Part shown: positions 54,642-62,809 of the stretch, one piece after another | Layout of the letters: each line of letters begins with the position of its first letter | Numbering within the stretch: the stretch's first letter is position 1 | Source of the DNA: an uncultured Desulfovibrio sp. | GTDB lineage: Bacteria > Desulfobacterota > Desulfovibrionia > Desulfovibrionales > Desulfovibrionaceae | DNA: 63,419 nucleotides | Reading direction: 5' to 3' | Assembly: GCA_900546145.1 (NCBI GenBank) | Contig: URBN01000012.1 | Location: 1 to 63,419 of the forward strand | Translations under genes and position numbers: made by a program | Notes under the pieces: generated by a model | Told to the model about the DNA's origin: nothing | The model's input: the letters and a program-made list of their open reading frames with translations, nothing else | Databases searched by the model: none

Positions 54642-55208
54642 ATGCGTATCATAGCCGGAACACTGCGTTCACGCAGACTCAAAACTGTCGAGGGAGAGGG
54701 GTACCGCCCTGCCATGGGCAAGGTGCGCGAATCCCTCTTCTCCATGCTCAGCTCGCGTCTCGGCTCCTTTGAAGGGCTGGACGTGCTTGATCTCTTCGCC
54801 GGATCGGGAAGCCTTGCCTTTGAGGCCCTGAGCCGCGGCGCCTCGCGCGCCTGGTTCGTGGAAACGGCCCAGAACGCTGTGCGCTGCCTCTCAGACAACA
54901 TAGAAGAGCTCGGTCTCACGGACCGCGCCTTTATCGTCAAAGCCGACGTCCTCAAGGTAGTGCGCCGCGTGCACGGCGCCGAGCGGGGCATGGGCGGCCC
55001 CTACGGGCTCGTCTTCCTGGATCCGCCCTACCGCAGGCACCTCGCTCAGGGAGCCCTTTCCGGGCTTGCCGAGTGCGGCTGGCTCGCCAAAGGCGCCTAC
55101 GTGGTCATGGAAATCGAAGCCGGTCTCGAGATTGACGTACCCGCCAGTCTCAGCATAGACACAGATAAGCTCTTCGGGCAGACCCGCATCATCATGATGA
55201 AAAACTGA
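54642..55208 (+). CDS. rsmD: 16S rRNA (guanine-966-N2) methyltransferase
   Basis: A 188-residue S-adenosylmethionine enzyme. Motifs: MRIIAGTLRSRRL and RPAMGKVRESLFSML at the start, the AdoMet loop VLDLFAGSGSLAFEALSRGA (about 47-66), and the catalytic LVFLDPPY (near residue 125). It is tightly linked to the nuclease gene upstream and to coaD downstream, which is a frequent neighbour of rsmD. Confidence 0.95.
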   Translation: MRIIAGTLRSRRLKTVEGEGYRPAMGKVRESLFSMLSSRLGSFEGLDVLDLFAGSGSLAFEALSRGASRAWFVETAQNAVRCLSDNIEELGLTDRAFIVKADVLKVVRRVHGAERGMGGPYGLVFLDPPYRRHLAQGALSGLAECGWLAKGAYVVMEIEAGLEIDVPASLSIDTDKLFGQTRIIMMKN

Positions 55209-55232
55209 GTCCTTTCACAGAAAAACAGCATG

Positions 55233-55269
55233 AGGGAGGCAGTCGGAAGGCTGTCTCCCTTCTTTTTTA
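55233..55269 (+). terminator. Intrinsic terminator between rsmD and first coaD
   Basis: GGGAGGCAG-TCGGAAGG-CTGTCTCCC (one G-U) followed by TTCTTTTTT. It ends only a few bases before the first coaD start codon at 55275. Confidence 0.8.
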
Positions 55270-55274
55270 CCGCC

Positions 55275-55841
55275 ATGCACACAGCCCTTTACGCGGGGTC
55301 CTTCGACCCCATCACCAACGGCCACATGAGTCTCATCCGCCGGGGACTGCACCTTTTCGACCGGATTATCGTCGGCGTGGCCAACCAGACGTCAAAACCG
55401 CCGCTCTTCACACTTGAGGAACGCTGTGCCCTTGTCCGTGACGCAATTGGGAATCACGGCGACGCCATCGAAGTCGTTCCCTTTTCCGGACTGACTGTCG
55501 ACTACGCGGCCAGACGGGGCTGTTGTGCCATTCTTCGCGGCCTGCGTGCTGTCTCAGACTTCGAATTCGAATTTCAGCTGGCGCTCATGAACCGCAGGCT
55601 CAACCAGTCCATCGAAACCGTCTTCCTCATGACCGACTACAAATGGCTCTACATCAGCTCCACTATCATCAAAGGAGCAGTGAGCAACGGCGCCAGTGTG
55701 GAAGGTCTGGTTCCGGACAATGTCCTTCAGGCCCTGGAGCAGAAACTCGGCAGTACCCAAAAGTCCGGCTTTGCTCCCATGCCCAGGAAGAAAGGCTTCG
55801 CAGGCCAGGCCTCTGTGCCCGGAGAAACACATCATGGCTAG
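55275..55841 (+). CDS. coaD: Phosphopantetheine adenylyltransferase, first of two
   Basis: A 188-residue nucleotidyltransferase that joins phosphopantetheine and ATP in CoA synthesis. The start is the ATG at 55275 (MHTALYAGSFDPITNGHMS), needed to include the HxGH region; it lies right behind a terminator and has no clear ribosome site. The TxGH-type site reads SFDPITNGH, with Ser for the usual Thr; the other features (TLEER, ILRGLRAVSDFEFEFQLALMNR, YISSTIIKG) are intact. It ends in an extra tail of about 25 residues (PMPRKKGFAGQASVPGE). A second coaD overlaps its last 8 bases. Confidence 0.9.
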   Translation: MHTALYAGSFDPITNGHMSLIRRGLHLFDRIIVGVANQTSKPPLFTLEERCALVRDAIGNHGDAIEVVPFSGLTVDYAARRGCCAILRGLRAVSDFEFEFQLALMNRRLNQSIETVFLMTDYKWLYISSTIIKGAVSNGASVEGLVPDNVLQALEQKLGSTQKSGFAPMPRKKGFAGQASVPGETHHG

Positions 55842-56394
55842 CAAACTGCATTCCGTTGTCTATCCGGGGACCTTTGATCCCATCACCAACGGCCACGTGA
55901 GCATCATCCGCAGGGCGCTCCACGTATTTGACAGGGTCATCGTGGCCGTTGCCGATAATGCAGGCAAACACCCGCTCTTCACACTGGAGGAGCGTACGCA
56001 GATGGTACGCGACGCTCTCCCCGATCTCGGGGACAGGCTCCTTGTCGAGCCCTATGATAACCTTACAGTTACCTTCGCCGATGCCCACGGAGCCTGCGCC
56101 ATGATCCGCGGCCTGCGCGCCACAGGCGACTTCGAATACGAGTTTCAGCTGGCCCTCATGAACCGCAGGCTGCAGAGAAATCTGCAGACGGTTTTCTTCA
56201 TGACCGACCACCGCTGGATTTTCGTAAGCTCAAGCATCGTCAAGGCCGCGGCCAGCCACGGCGGCGACGTGAGTGAACTCGTCCCGCCCAACGTCAGCGA
56301 ACGCCTCTCAGCCCTTTACAGGAACGGCCAGATGCGCACGAGTACGCCCTGCATGGATCCGCCCCAGGGCGGTTATGGCCGGACGGAGAAATAA
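55834..56394 (+). CDS. coaD: Phosphopantetheine adenylyltransferase, second of two
   Basis: A 186-residue paralogue of the previous gene, closer to the family standard: YPGTFDPITNGHVS (Thr kept), KHPLFTLEERTQMV, MIRGLRATGDFEYEFQLALMNRRL and FVSSSIVKAAA. Its start at 55834 (MASKLHSVVYPG) overlaps the stop of copy one by 8 bases and has GGAGAA upstream. It also has a C-terminal tail. Both copies keep the residues needed for catalysis, so the duplication is not a broken relic. Confidence 0.92.
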   Translation: MASKLHSVVYPGTFDPITNGHVSIIRRALHVFDRVIVAVADNAGKHPLFTLEERTQMVRDALPDLGDRLLVEPYDNLTVTFADAHGACAMIRGLRATGDFEYEFQLALMNRRLQRNLQTVFFMTDHRWIFVSSSIVKAAASHGGDVSELVPPNVSERLSALYRNGQMRTSTPCMDPPQGGYGRTEK

Positions 56395-56396
56395 CA

Positions 56397-57338
56397 ATGG
56401 CGGAAGAAAAGACGCCGGCCATGCCTGTTATCTGTCTCGCGGGCCCCACCGGCGCAGGCAAGACGGCTCTGGCCCTCACGCTCTGTGAAAAACTGGGCGG
56501 GGAAGTGGTCAATGCCGATTCCCGTCAGATTTACCGCGACTTCCCCATCATCACAGCACAGCCGAGCCCGGAAGAACAGAGCCGCGCACCGCATCATCTC
56601 TACGGCTATCTCGGGATACAGGAGCACACGGACACGGCTGACTGGGCGGCCAGAGCCGTATCCAAAATCCGCGCCATCAGGGAAAGAGGGCATGTTCCTC
56701 TCCTTGTGGGCGGCACAGGCTTCTATTTTCAGACCATCCTGCACGGCATAGCGGACATCCCGCCCGTGCCGGAAGAGATGCACAGCCGCATCCTCGCACG
56801 CATGGAACGGGAAGGGGCCCCCGCCCTGCACAGGGAACTTGAGAAGATCGATCCGGACTACGCGGCGAAAATTCACCCAAATGACAGGCAGCGTACAGCC
56901 AGGGCCCTCGAAGTTTCCGAGGCGACGGGACACACCTTCACCTGGTGGCACAGAAACGCCGCAGGCAGCGCCCCCTGCAGAGGGCCGCTCCTTGTGGTCA
57001 GCACCCCGCTCGCGAAGCTGGAGCCGGGACTCGCCGCCCGCATCGATATCATGCTCAGGAATGGCGCTCTGGACGAAGGACGCAGGGCCATGCGTGAATG
57101 CTGCGATGCCAGCGCGCCGGGCTGGACCGGCATAGGCTGCCGTGAAGTGCTGGCCTACCTCACCGGACGAATCGACGAAGAGACCATGAAGAGCCTCTGG
57201 TTCCACAACACAAGGGCCTACGCAAAACGCCAGATCACATGGTTCCGGGGCCGGAAGGAAACAGTCTGGATTTCCCCTAACGATCCTGATGACGTCCTGG
57301 CCCGGTGCCGGACCTTTCTGAGCGGGGATGCCTGTTAG
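56397..57338 (+). CDS. miaA: tRNA dimethylallyltransferase
   Basis: A 313-residue enzyme that adds the isopentenyl group to A37 of tRNAs reading UNN codons. Motifs: P-loop LAGPTGAGKTALAL (about 14-27), VNADSRQIYRDFPIITAQPSPEE, LLVGGTGFYFQTIL and a late RQITWFRGR. It is coupled to coaD by a 2-base gap. Its last 62 bases overlap the convergent sigma-54 activator gene. Confidence 0.95.
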   Translation: MAEEKTPAMPVICLAGPTGAGKTALALTLCEKLGGEVVNADSRQIYRDFPIITAQPSPEEQSRAPHHLYGYLGIQEHTDTADWAARAVSKIRAIRERGHVPLLVGGTGFYFQTILHGIADIPPVPEEMHSRILARMEREGAPALHRELEKIDPDYAAKIHPNDRQRTARALEVSEATGHTFTWWHRNAAGSAPCRGPLLVVSTPLAKLEPGLAARIDIMLRNGALDEGRRAMRECCDASAPGWTGIGCREVLAYLTGRIDEETMKSLWFHNTRAYAKRQITWFRGRKETVWISPNDPDDVLARCRTFLSGDAC

Positions 57339-58755
57339 CTCCCTGCCTGGTCTTCTCGGGGCGTTTTCTGCGGGCCTGCATGTCGCGCACCTTGCGGAAA
57401 ATGGTGCTGCGGTCCATCTGAAACTGACGGGCCATTTCGGATATGGAGCCGAACTGCCTGAGACCGCGATCAAGCACGGACTCCTCGAAGCTCTTCATAA
57501 TGTCCTTGAGCGAATGCCCGCGCAGCGTGGGGAGAGAAAAAGAAAGGTTGTCCTCTCCGTCCTCACTTTCAGCGGTAATGCCCCTGAGATCCTCGGGCTT
57601 CACCGGACCGCGCTTGGCCGTGGCTACAATGCCCTGCACCAGATTCTCGAGCTCGCGCACATTGCCAGGCCAGGAATAGTGACACATCACGTCCATCGCT
57701 TCTTCCGAGAACGAGAGCTTCTTGTGGTATCGGGCACAGTAATACGCCATAAAGGCTTCCGCCAGCGGCTGGATGTCGCCCCGGCGTTCCCGCAGAGGAG
57801 GGATGTTCAGAACGGCTACCTTGAGACGGTAATAAAGATCAGGGCGGAAGGTGCCCCTGGCCACCTCCTGTCCGAGATCCTTGTTGGTGGCCGCGATGAT
57901 ACGCACATCGACCTTGCGCGGTTCCGTGGCGCCCACGCGCATGACCTCGAAATCCTGCAGGACGCGCAGAAGACGCGACTGCATGGGCATGGGGAGTTCA
58001 CCTATTTCATCCAGAAATACGGTGCCCGTATTCGCAGCCTCCAGAAGGCCGGCCTTGCCATGCCGGCTGGCGCCGGAAAAGCTCCCCGGCGCATAGCCGA
58101 AGAGTTCCGTCTCGATGAGATTTTCGGGTATGCTCCCGCAGTCCACCTTGATGAAGGGGGCAGAGGACCGGCGGCTCTCATGATGGATACGGCGCGCAAC
58201 CACGTCCTTGCCGACCCCTGTCTCACCCTGGAGCAGGACCGTGGCGTCCGTATCAGCGATGGCTTCCGCCTCCGCGCAGAGACGCTGCATAGCCCTGCTC
58301 TGCATGACCATAGGATACCGCGCACTGCCGCCGTTAGCGTTATTCAGGCTCTGAAAGGTCTCCAGAAGTTCCTTCTGCGCGGCGATTTCACGGCGCAGAT
58401 CCGTCAGAGCCGTGACATCCCGGATGACTGTGACCACGTAGGCCACCTTGCCCTTCTTATCGAGAACGGGATGACCATCCAGAAGAAGCCGCCGCCCGTT
58501 AAAAACGTTCTGCACGCTTTTTACATCCTGACCGGTTTCCACAATCTTGGAGTTGAGCTGCGTGTCAAAGACTCCGTGCAGAACCATGTCCTGCACACGG
58601 TGTCCGACTATGTCCCGCTTGGGTATGCCCGTCAGCTCCGAGTGACGCCTGTTCACCAGGACGCAAATGCCATTGCGGTCAGTGACGCACATGGCGTCAT
58701 TGAATGTGTCGCAAAGTTCTTCGATATAATCGGCCAGCATTCTAGATGTATACAT
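57277..58755 (-). CDS. PAS-domain sigma-54-dependent transcriptional activator
   Basis: A 492-residue enhancer-binding protein. It has an N-terminal PAS sensor (about 5-115, DAMCVTDRNGICVLVNRRH), an AAA+ core (about 160-390) with Walker A LLQGETGVGKD near 177 and Walker B GTVFLDEIGELP, and a C-terminal Fis-type helix-turn-helix (GSISEMARQFQMDRSTIFRKV). The sigma-54 contact loop GAFTGA reads GSFSGA (224-229), a tolerated variant. The start at 58755 (MYTSRMLADY) follows GGGAGGG. It is the last gene behind the TRAP operon, whose promoter is sigma-54-type, so it is the likely activator of that operon. The tail after about residue 475 is low complexity and overlaps miaA. Confidence 0.9.
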   Translation of the reverse strand: MYTSRMLADYIEELCDTFNDAMCVTDRNGICVLVNRRHSELTGIPKRDIVGHRVQDMVLHGVFDTQLNSKIVETGQDVKSVQNVFNGRRLLLDGHPVLDKKGKVAYVVTVIRDVTALTDLRREIAAQKELLETFQSLNNANGGSARYPMVMQSRAMQRLCAEAEAIADTDATVLLQGETGVGKDVVARRIHHESRRSSAPFIKVDCGSIPENLIETELFGYAPGSFSGASRHGKAGLLEAANTGTVFLDEIGELPMPMQSRLLRVLQDFEVMRVGATEPRKVDVRIIAATNKDLGQEVARGTFRPDLYYRLKVAVLNIPPLRERRGDIQPLAEAFMAYYCARYHKKLSFSEEAMDVMCHYSWPGNVRELENLVQGIVATAKRGPVKPEDLRGITAESEDGEDNLSFSLPTLRGHSLKDIMKSFEESVLDRGLRQFGSISEMARQFQMDRSTIFRKVRDMQARRKRPEKTRQGANRHPRSERSGTGPGRHQDR

Positions 58756-58892
58756 CAGCCCTCCCGGACAGACAAGGAAGTGCAGTGTGCAATAAATGAA
58801 CGTCACCCGTGTTCACCGGTGCCTGGGAGCAGGGATGGCCGCCCGGAGAGGATACTCGGAAACCTCCTTCCCCGGAATGTCAGCCAGTCAAA

Positions 58893-59759
58893 TCAGGAAT
58901 CGCGCTCGTTGAGTTTCATGACCGCAGCGCAGTCTTCATCGCCCAGCCCCTGCGTCTCCGCTGCCGAAAAAAGCATACGGGCCGCGTCGAAAAGAGGTAC
59001 GGACTCCTTCCACTTATGGGCCATGTCTGTGCCGAGGCGCAGATCCTTATGAGCCAGAGCAAGGGCAAAGCGCGGGGAATAGTCACTTCCGGCAATCCAG
59101 GGGCCGCGCACGTCCATCTGAAAGCTGCGCGCTCCTGTATCCGTCAGAAGTTCCAGGAGCTGTTTCATGTCGAGTCCGGCCGTTCTGCCGAGCCGGAGAC
59201 CTTCGGCCAGCACGGCAAGATTCGTCATTCCCACCAGATTGCTGATAAGCTTTACGGCACAGGAAGCAGCCACGGAATGCACGTTCACGGGTCTCCCTAT
59301 CGTTTCAAGCAGGGACCATACTTTTTGTACGGCATTCTCCCCACCTCCCACAAACATGGGCTCCTCAGCCGCACTGGCAGCCTGGGGCGTCCTGCCGAGC
59401 GTAGACTGGACATATCCTACGCCCCTCAGTTGCGCCGCCGCGGCAAGCTCTTCCGCCAGAGCGGGGCCGATGGTGCTGCATTCCACATGCACACTCCCCT
59501 CCGGCATGCCGTCATAGAGACTCCCCTCATTGAGGAAACCCGCACGCACATGCTCAGGCAGTGCCAGGCAGGTGAAGAGGACATCGCAGGGGACGAGATT
59601 CGCGCGCCTGTCCGTGCCCGTGCCTTTTGGACCTTCCTTCGCAAGACTGCAGGCTTTTTCCGCGCTGCGGCTGTAAATGACGACATCAAGTCCCTGCTTC
59701 AGCAGGTTGCGGGCAAGGCAGCTGCCCATGGTCCCAGCACCCCAGAATCCGATTTTCAT
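58893..59759 (-). CDS. Beta-hydroxyacid dehydrogenase family NAD(P) enzyme
   Basis: A 288-residue dehydrogenase of the 3-hydroxyisobutyrate/tartronate semialdehyde reductase group. The dinucleotide fold opens with IGFWGAGTMGSCLARNLL (3-20). The catalytic lysine is in CAVKLISNLVGMTNLAVLAEGL (near 170). The substrate loop that usually reads DAPVSGG is QSTLGRTPQAAS, a version of the FGR-type loop found in a branch of the family, so the substrate differs from 3-hydroxyisobutyrate. Start 59759 follows AAAGGAGAG. It lies behind dctM, separated by a hairpin terminator, and likely works on the compound imported by the TRAP transporter or on its product. Confidence 0.85.
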   Translation of the reverse strand: MKIGFWGAGTMGSCLARNLLKQGLDVVIYSRSAEKACSLAKEGPKGTGTDRRANLVPCDVLFTCLALPEHVRAGFLNEGSLYDGMPEGSVHVECSTIGPALAEELAAAAQLRGVGYVQSTLGRTPQAASAAEEPMFVGGGENAVQKVWSLLETIGRPVNVHSVAASCAVKLISNLVGMTNLAVLAEGLRLGRTAGLDMKQLLELLTDTGARSFQMDVRGPWIAGSDYSPRFALALAHKDLRLGTDMAHKWKESVPLFDAARMLFSAAETQGLGDEDCAAVMKLNERDS

Positions 59760-59818
59760 GAATTTGCTCTCCTTTACACATCCGGAGCAGACGCCCCGTA
59801 AAAGGGGAAAAAACTGAC

Positions 59819-59856
59819 GAAGGTGGCGGCTTCCCTGAAGGGCAGCCGCCACCTTC
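59819..59856 (-). terminator. Hairpin terminator between dctM and the dehydrogenase
   Basis: Perfect 13-base stem GAAGGTGGCGGCT / AGCCGCCACCTTC; on the minus strand it is followed by GTCAGTTTTTTCC. It may lower expression of the dehydrogenase relative to the transporter. Confidence 0.75.
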
Positions 59857-59886
59857 AATATCAGCCGTGGTATGCGGCTTCAGGAG

Positions 59887-61182
59887 CTAGAGGCCGTATC
59901 CCAGAAGATGAGGCAGCCAGAGAATAAGTCTGGGGAAGAAGGTAAAGAGAAGGATACACAGGGTCAGCGCCACCAGATAGGGAAGCACTGCCACAGACAC
60001 CCTTTCCACAGAAACTTCTGCCAGCCTTGATGAGACGAAGAGGTTCACGCCGAGCGGAGGAGTCAGCATGGCCACGTTGTTCGTCACGACAAGAATGATG
60101 CCGAAGTGGATGGGATCGATGCCCAGCTGCAGAATCATGGGAAGCAGGACAGGGACAAGTATGATGATGGTCGACAGCGTCTCCATGAACATGCCGAGGA
60201 TGTAGAGAACAGCGATGATCATGAGGAGCACGACGTACGGATTCTTGGAAATGCCGAGCACGAGGCTGGTCAGCTTCTGCGGGGCTTCCTCGAAAGTCAG
60301 AATCTTGCCGAACAGAGTGGAAGCGCCAACGATGAGAAGAACCGTACCGCATATCATGGAGCCTTCGAGAAGAGCCTTATAAATATGCGTGAGCCTAAGC
60401 GAGCGGTTGATGACGATGCCCACGAAGAGGGCATAAAGAATAGCCACGACGGACGCTTCAACAGGAGTGGCATAACCGGAGTAGATAGAGCCCAGAATAA
60501 TGATGGGTGTCATCAGGGCGAAGAAGCCTTTGCGGCAGCTCTGCAGGAAGTGACCGAGATGAAACTTCGCGTTGGGATCGCCCCGGAAGCCATGCTTTCT
60601 CGCCAGAAGCCAGGCTGTCACAATCATGGAGAAGGCCACGATGAAGCCGGGAACAAAGCCGGCCGTGAACATGGCCGTCACGGAGAGGTTGCCCAGGATG
60701 GCGTAAATAATCATCGGGTTGCTGGGCGGAATCAGAATGCCGATGGTGCCACCCGATGACGCTGCTGCTGCGGCGTAATCCTTCGAGTACCCGTTGTGGA
60801 TCATGGACGGAATAAGAATGGTGCCGACAGCGGCTACCGTTCCCGGTCCGGAGCCGGAAATGGCGGCAAAGAACGTACAGGCCAGAATTGTCGTGATTCC
60901 GAGGCCGCCATAGGTGCGGCCGACTATCTGTTTCACGACATCGATGATTTGGTTCGTAATATTGCCGTACTCCATGAGGGTGCCGGCAACAACGAAGCAG
61001 GGAATGGCGAGCAGCGGAAAAAGATTCAGGCCGTCAAAGAGGGAGTTGTGAATGATGGTGAGCGGGAGAATATCGCCGCACACCAGGGTCACGGCAGCGG
61101 CAATGCACAGCGACATGTATATGGGCATGCCGATAATGAACATCACCACCATGACGATCAGGGCTATCTCCAGTGGGCTCAT
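59887..61182 (-). CDS. dctM: TRAP transporter large permease (DctM)
   Basis: A 431-residue inner-membrane protein with about twelve helices, the sodium-coupled core of a tripartite TRAP transporter. Typical blocks: MFIIGMPIYMSLCIAA at the start, SGSGPGTVAAVGTILIPSM (near 120), PPSNPMIIYAI (near 155) and PPLGVNLFV near 390. The start overlaps the dctQ stop by one base. No fused DctQ part is present. Confidence 0.95.
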   Translation of the reverse strand: MSPLEIALIVMVVMFIIGMPIYMSLCIAAAVTLVCGDILPLTIIHNSLFDGLNLFPLLAIPCFVVAGTLMEYGNITNQIIDVVKQIVGRTYGGLGITTILACTFFAAISGSGPGTVAAVGTILIPSMIHNGYSKDYAAAAASSGGTIGILIPPSNPMIIYAILGNLSVTAMFTAGFVPGFIVAFSMIVTAWLLARKHGFRGDPNAKFHLGHFLQSCRKGFFALMTPIIILGSIYSGYATPVEASVVAILYALFVGIVINRSLRLTHIYKALLEGSMICGTVLLIVGASTLFGKILTFEEAPQKLTSLVLGISKNPYVVLLMIIAVLYILGMFMETLSTIIILVPVLLPMILQLGIDPIHFGIILVVTNNVAMLTPPLGVNLFVSSRLAEVSVERVSVAVLPYLVALTLCILLFTFFPRLILWLPHLLGYGL

Positions 61183-61724
61183 CAGATATGCTCCTCGTAC
61201 TTGACCATGTCCAGAAGAGTGCCTTTGCGCCAGCGCACGATATACTCCTCAACGATTCTCCAGCTCGTGAGAAGGAAGCTGAAAGGCAGAATCATCTCCA
61301 CTTTGGCCTTAATGATATGCAGTGTGGGAGATATTTCGGGGAATTGCAGGCCTTCCCTGATAGTGTCCCAGCACACGAAAACGAAAAAGATATTGAAGCC
61401 GATCCAGATGAGATCGCTGATAACGCGGAAGACCATACGCAGTTTCAGGGGCATGGGGCCGAACTGGGCCGTGATGCGCACATGCGCGCCGCGCTTGACG
61501 GCGAGTGCCGCCGCAAAGAAGACCGCCCAGATGAAGCTGTATCGGGAGAGCTCTTCCGTCCAGGCGAATGACGCGCCGGTGATCACGCGCCAGACCGTCT
61601 GGGTGGTCAGGGCAAAGATCATGACGGCGATGAAGAACGCGCTCAGATATTCTTCAAAGTTGTCGTACAGATTTTTCAGAACACGCAGGAACATCTCCGG
61701 CTCCAGTGGCGGGTCCGGCGTCAA
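61182..61724 (-). CDS. dctQ: TRAP transporter small permease (DctQ)
   Basis: A 180-residue four-helix membrane subunit that scaffolds DctM. It carries the family signature WTEELSRYSFIWAVFFAAALAVKRGAHVRI (about 55-85). The true start may be the Met at MFLRVLKNLY, 10 residues in. Overlaps the dctM start by one base (TGATG), so the two are coupled. Confidence 0.92.
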   Translation of the reverse strand: MTPDPPLEPEMFLRVLKNLYDNFEEYLSAFFIAVMIFALTTQTVWRVITGASFAWTEELSRYSFIWAVFFAAALAVKRGAHVRITAQFGPMPLKLRMVFRVISDLIWIGFNIFFVFVCWDTIREGLQFPEISPTLHIIKAKVEMILPFSFLLTSWRIVEEYIVRWRKGTLLDMVKYEEHI

Positions 61725-61751
61725 AGCGCCGGACCGCAGCCAGAAAAGGCT

Positions 61752-62753
61752 TTAGTCGCCCATCAGCTTGAGCATTTCATCAACATTTTCCTTGCCGCCG
61801 ATCTTGTCGTAGAACTGGGGCCACACACCGCGGGCAGCCTTTTCCCAGGCCGGCTCATCGGTGAGCTGGTCGATCTTCATGCCCTTATCGACACACATCT
61901 TCTTGGCAACGGCTTCCTGCTCGTCAGCCCACTTCCATTCGTAGGCACAGGCTTCCCTGGCAGCCTTCTCAACGAGGGCTTTGGTGTCGGGATCAAGCTT
62001 GCTGTACCAGCGCTCGGAGAAAAGCATGGGGCCGACCCAGAGCAGGTAATGGCATTCGGTGATGTACTTCTGCACTTCCCAGAACTTCTGGTCACGGATA
62101 ACGGTGTAGGGGTTTTCCTCACCATCGATAACGCCCTGCTGCAGTCCATTGAAGGTTTCAGACCAGGCAAGCGGATTGGGTTCGATGCCCCAGGAACGGA
62201 AGGCAGCGAGCTGCAGTTCAACGGCGGGCACGCGGATCTTCAGCCCCTTGAGGTCGGACATCTTGGTAATAGGATGCTTGGAGTTAGTGATGTGGCGGTA
62301 ACCGGCGCGCAGCCAGCCGAGGGGGCGGGTGCCGCTCTGCTTGGCGATAAGGTCGTTCATCTTCTTCATAAAAGCGTCATTGGTGAAGACCTTGGTGTTC
62401 TTGTCGAGACTGGTAAAACCATAGGGAAGGTAGAAGACGCCGGCTGCGGGAGCGAAGGGAGTCAGGTTGCCGCAGGCGAGGACAGCCATGTGGATTTCAG
62501 CCGTACGCAGCTGCTTCACATTGGCCTGCTCGTCGCCCATGGAGCCACCGATGAACTTCTGAACCTTAATCTTGCCGCCAGATTCCTTCTCGATGATTTC
62601 CTTGAACTTATCGATGGCGACAACATGCTGGCTGCCATCAGGGTTGGCCGTGGCCGCGCGGATGGTCATAGCCTTATACTCGACAGCGCTGGCGGAAACC
62701 GCACAGCTGAAAACCAGAGCCAGAGCACACATCAGAGTAACGATACGTTTCAT
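61752..62753 (-). CDS. dctP: TRAP transporter substrate-binding protein (DctP)
   Basis: A 333-residue periplasmic receptor with signal peptide MKRIVTLMCALALVFSCAVSASA. The TAXI/DctP family residues are visible: the MGDEQANVKQLRTAEIHMAV stretch, LPYGF, and the arginine that binds substrate carboxylate in LKGLKIRVPAVELQLAAFRSWG (near residue 175), with ENPYTVI later. The carboxylate-binding Arg suggests an organic acid; the compound is unknown. First gene of dctP-dctQ-dctM behind a sigma-54 promoter. Confidence 0.94.
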   Translation of the reverse strand: MKRIVTLMCALALVFSCAVSASAVEYKAMTIRAATANPDGSQHVVAIDKFKEIIEKESGGKIKVQKFIGGSMGDEQANVKQLRTAEIHMAVLACGNLTPFAPAAGVFYLPYGFTSLDKNTKVFTNDAFMKKMNDLIAKQSGTRPLGWLRAGYRHITNSKHPITKMSDLKGLKIRVPAVELQLAAFRSWGIEPNPLAWSETFNGLQQGVIDGEENPYTVIRDQKFWEVQKYITECHYLLWVGPMLFSERWYSKLDPDTKALVEKAAREACAYEWKWADEQEAVAKKMCVDKGMKIDQLTDEPAWEKAARGVWPQFYDKIGGKENVDEMLKLMGD

Positions 62754-62793
62754 ACCTTTCTCCTAGGTAAGAAGTTTGGGATAAGAACCAATA

Positions 62794-62809
62794 AGCAAAA
62801 TAAAGGCCA
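62794..62809 (-). promoter_or_regulatory. Sigma-54 (-24/-12) promoter for the TRAP operon
   Basis: On the minus strand TGGCCTTTATTTTGCT fits the consensus TGGCAC-N5-TTGC(A/T), with the invariant GG-N10-GC. It places the transcript start about 30 bases before dctP. A PAS/AAA+ activator gene follows the same operon, which supports it. Confidence 0.8.
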
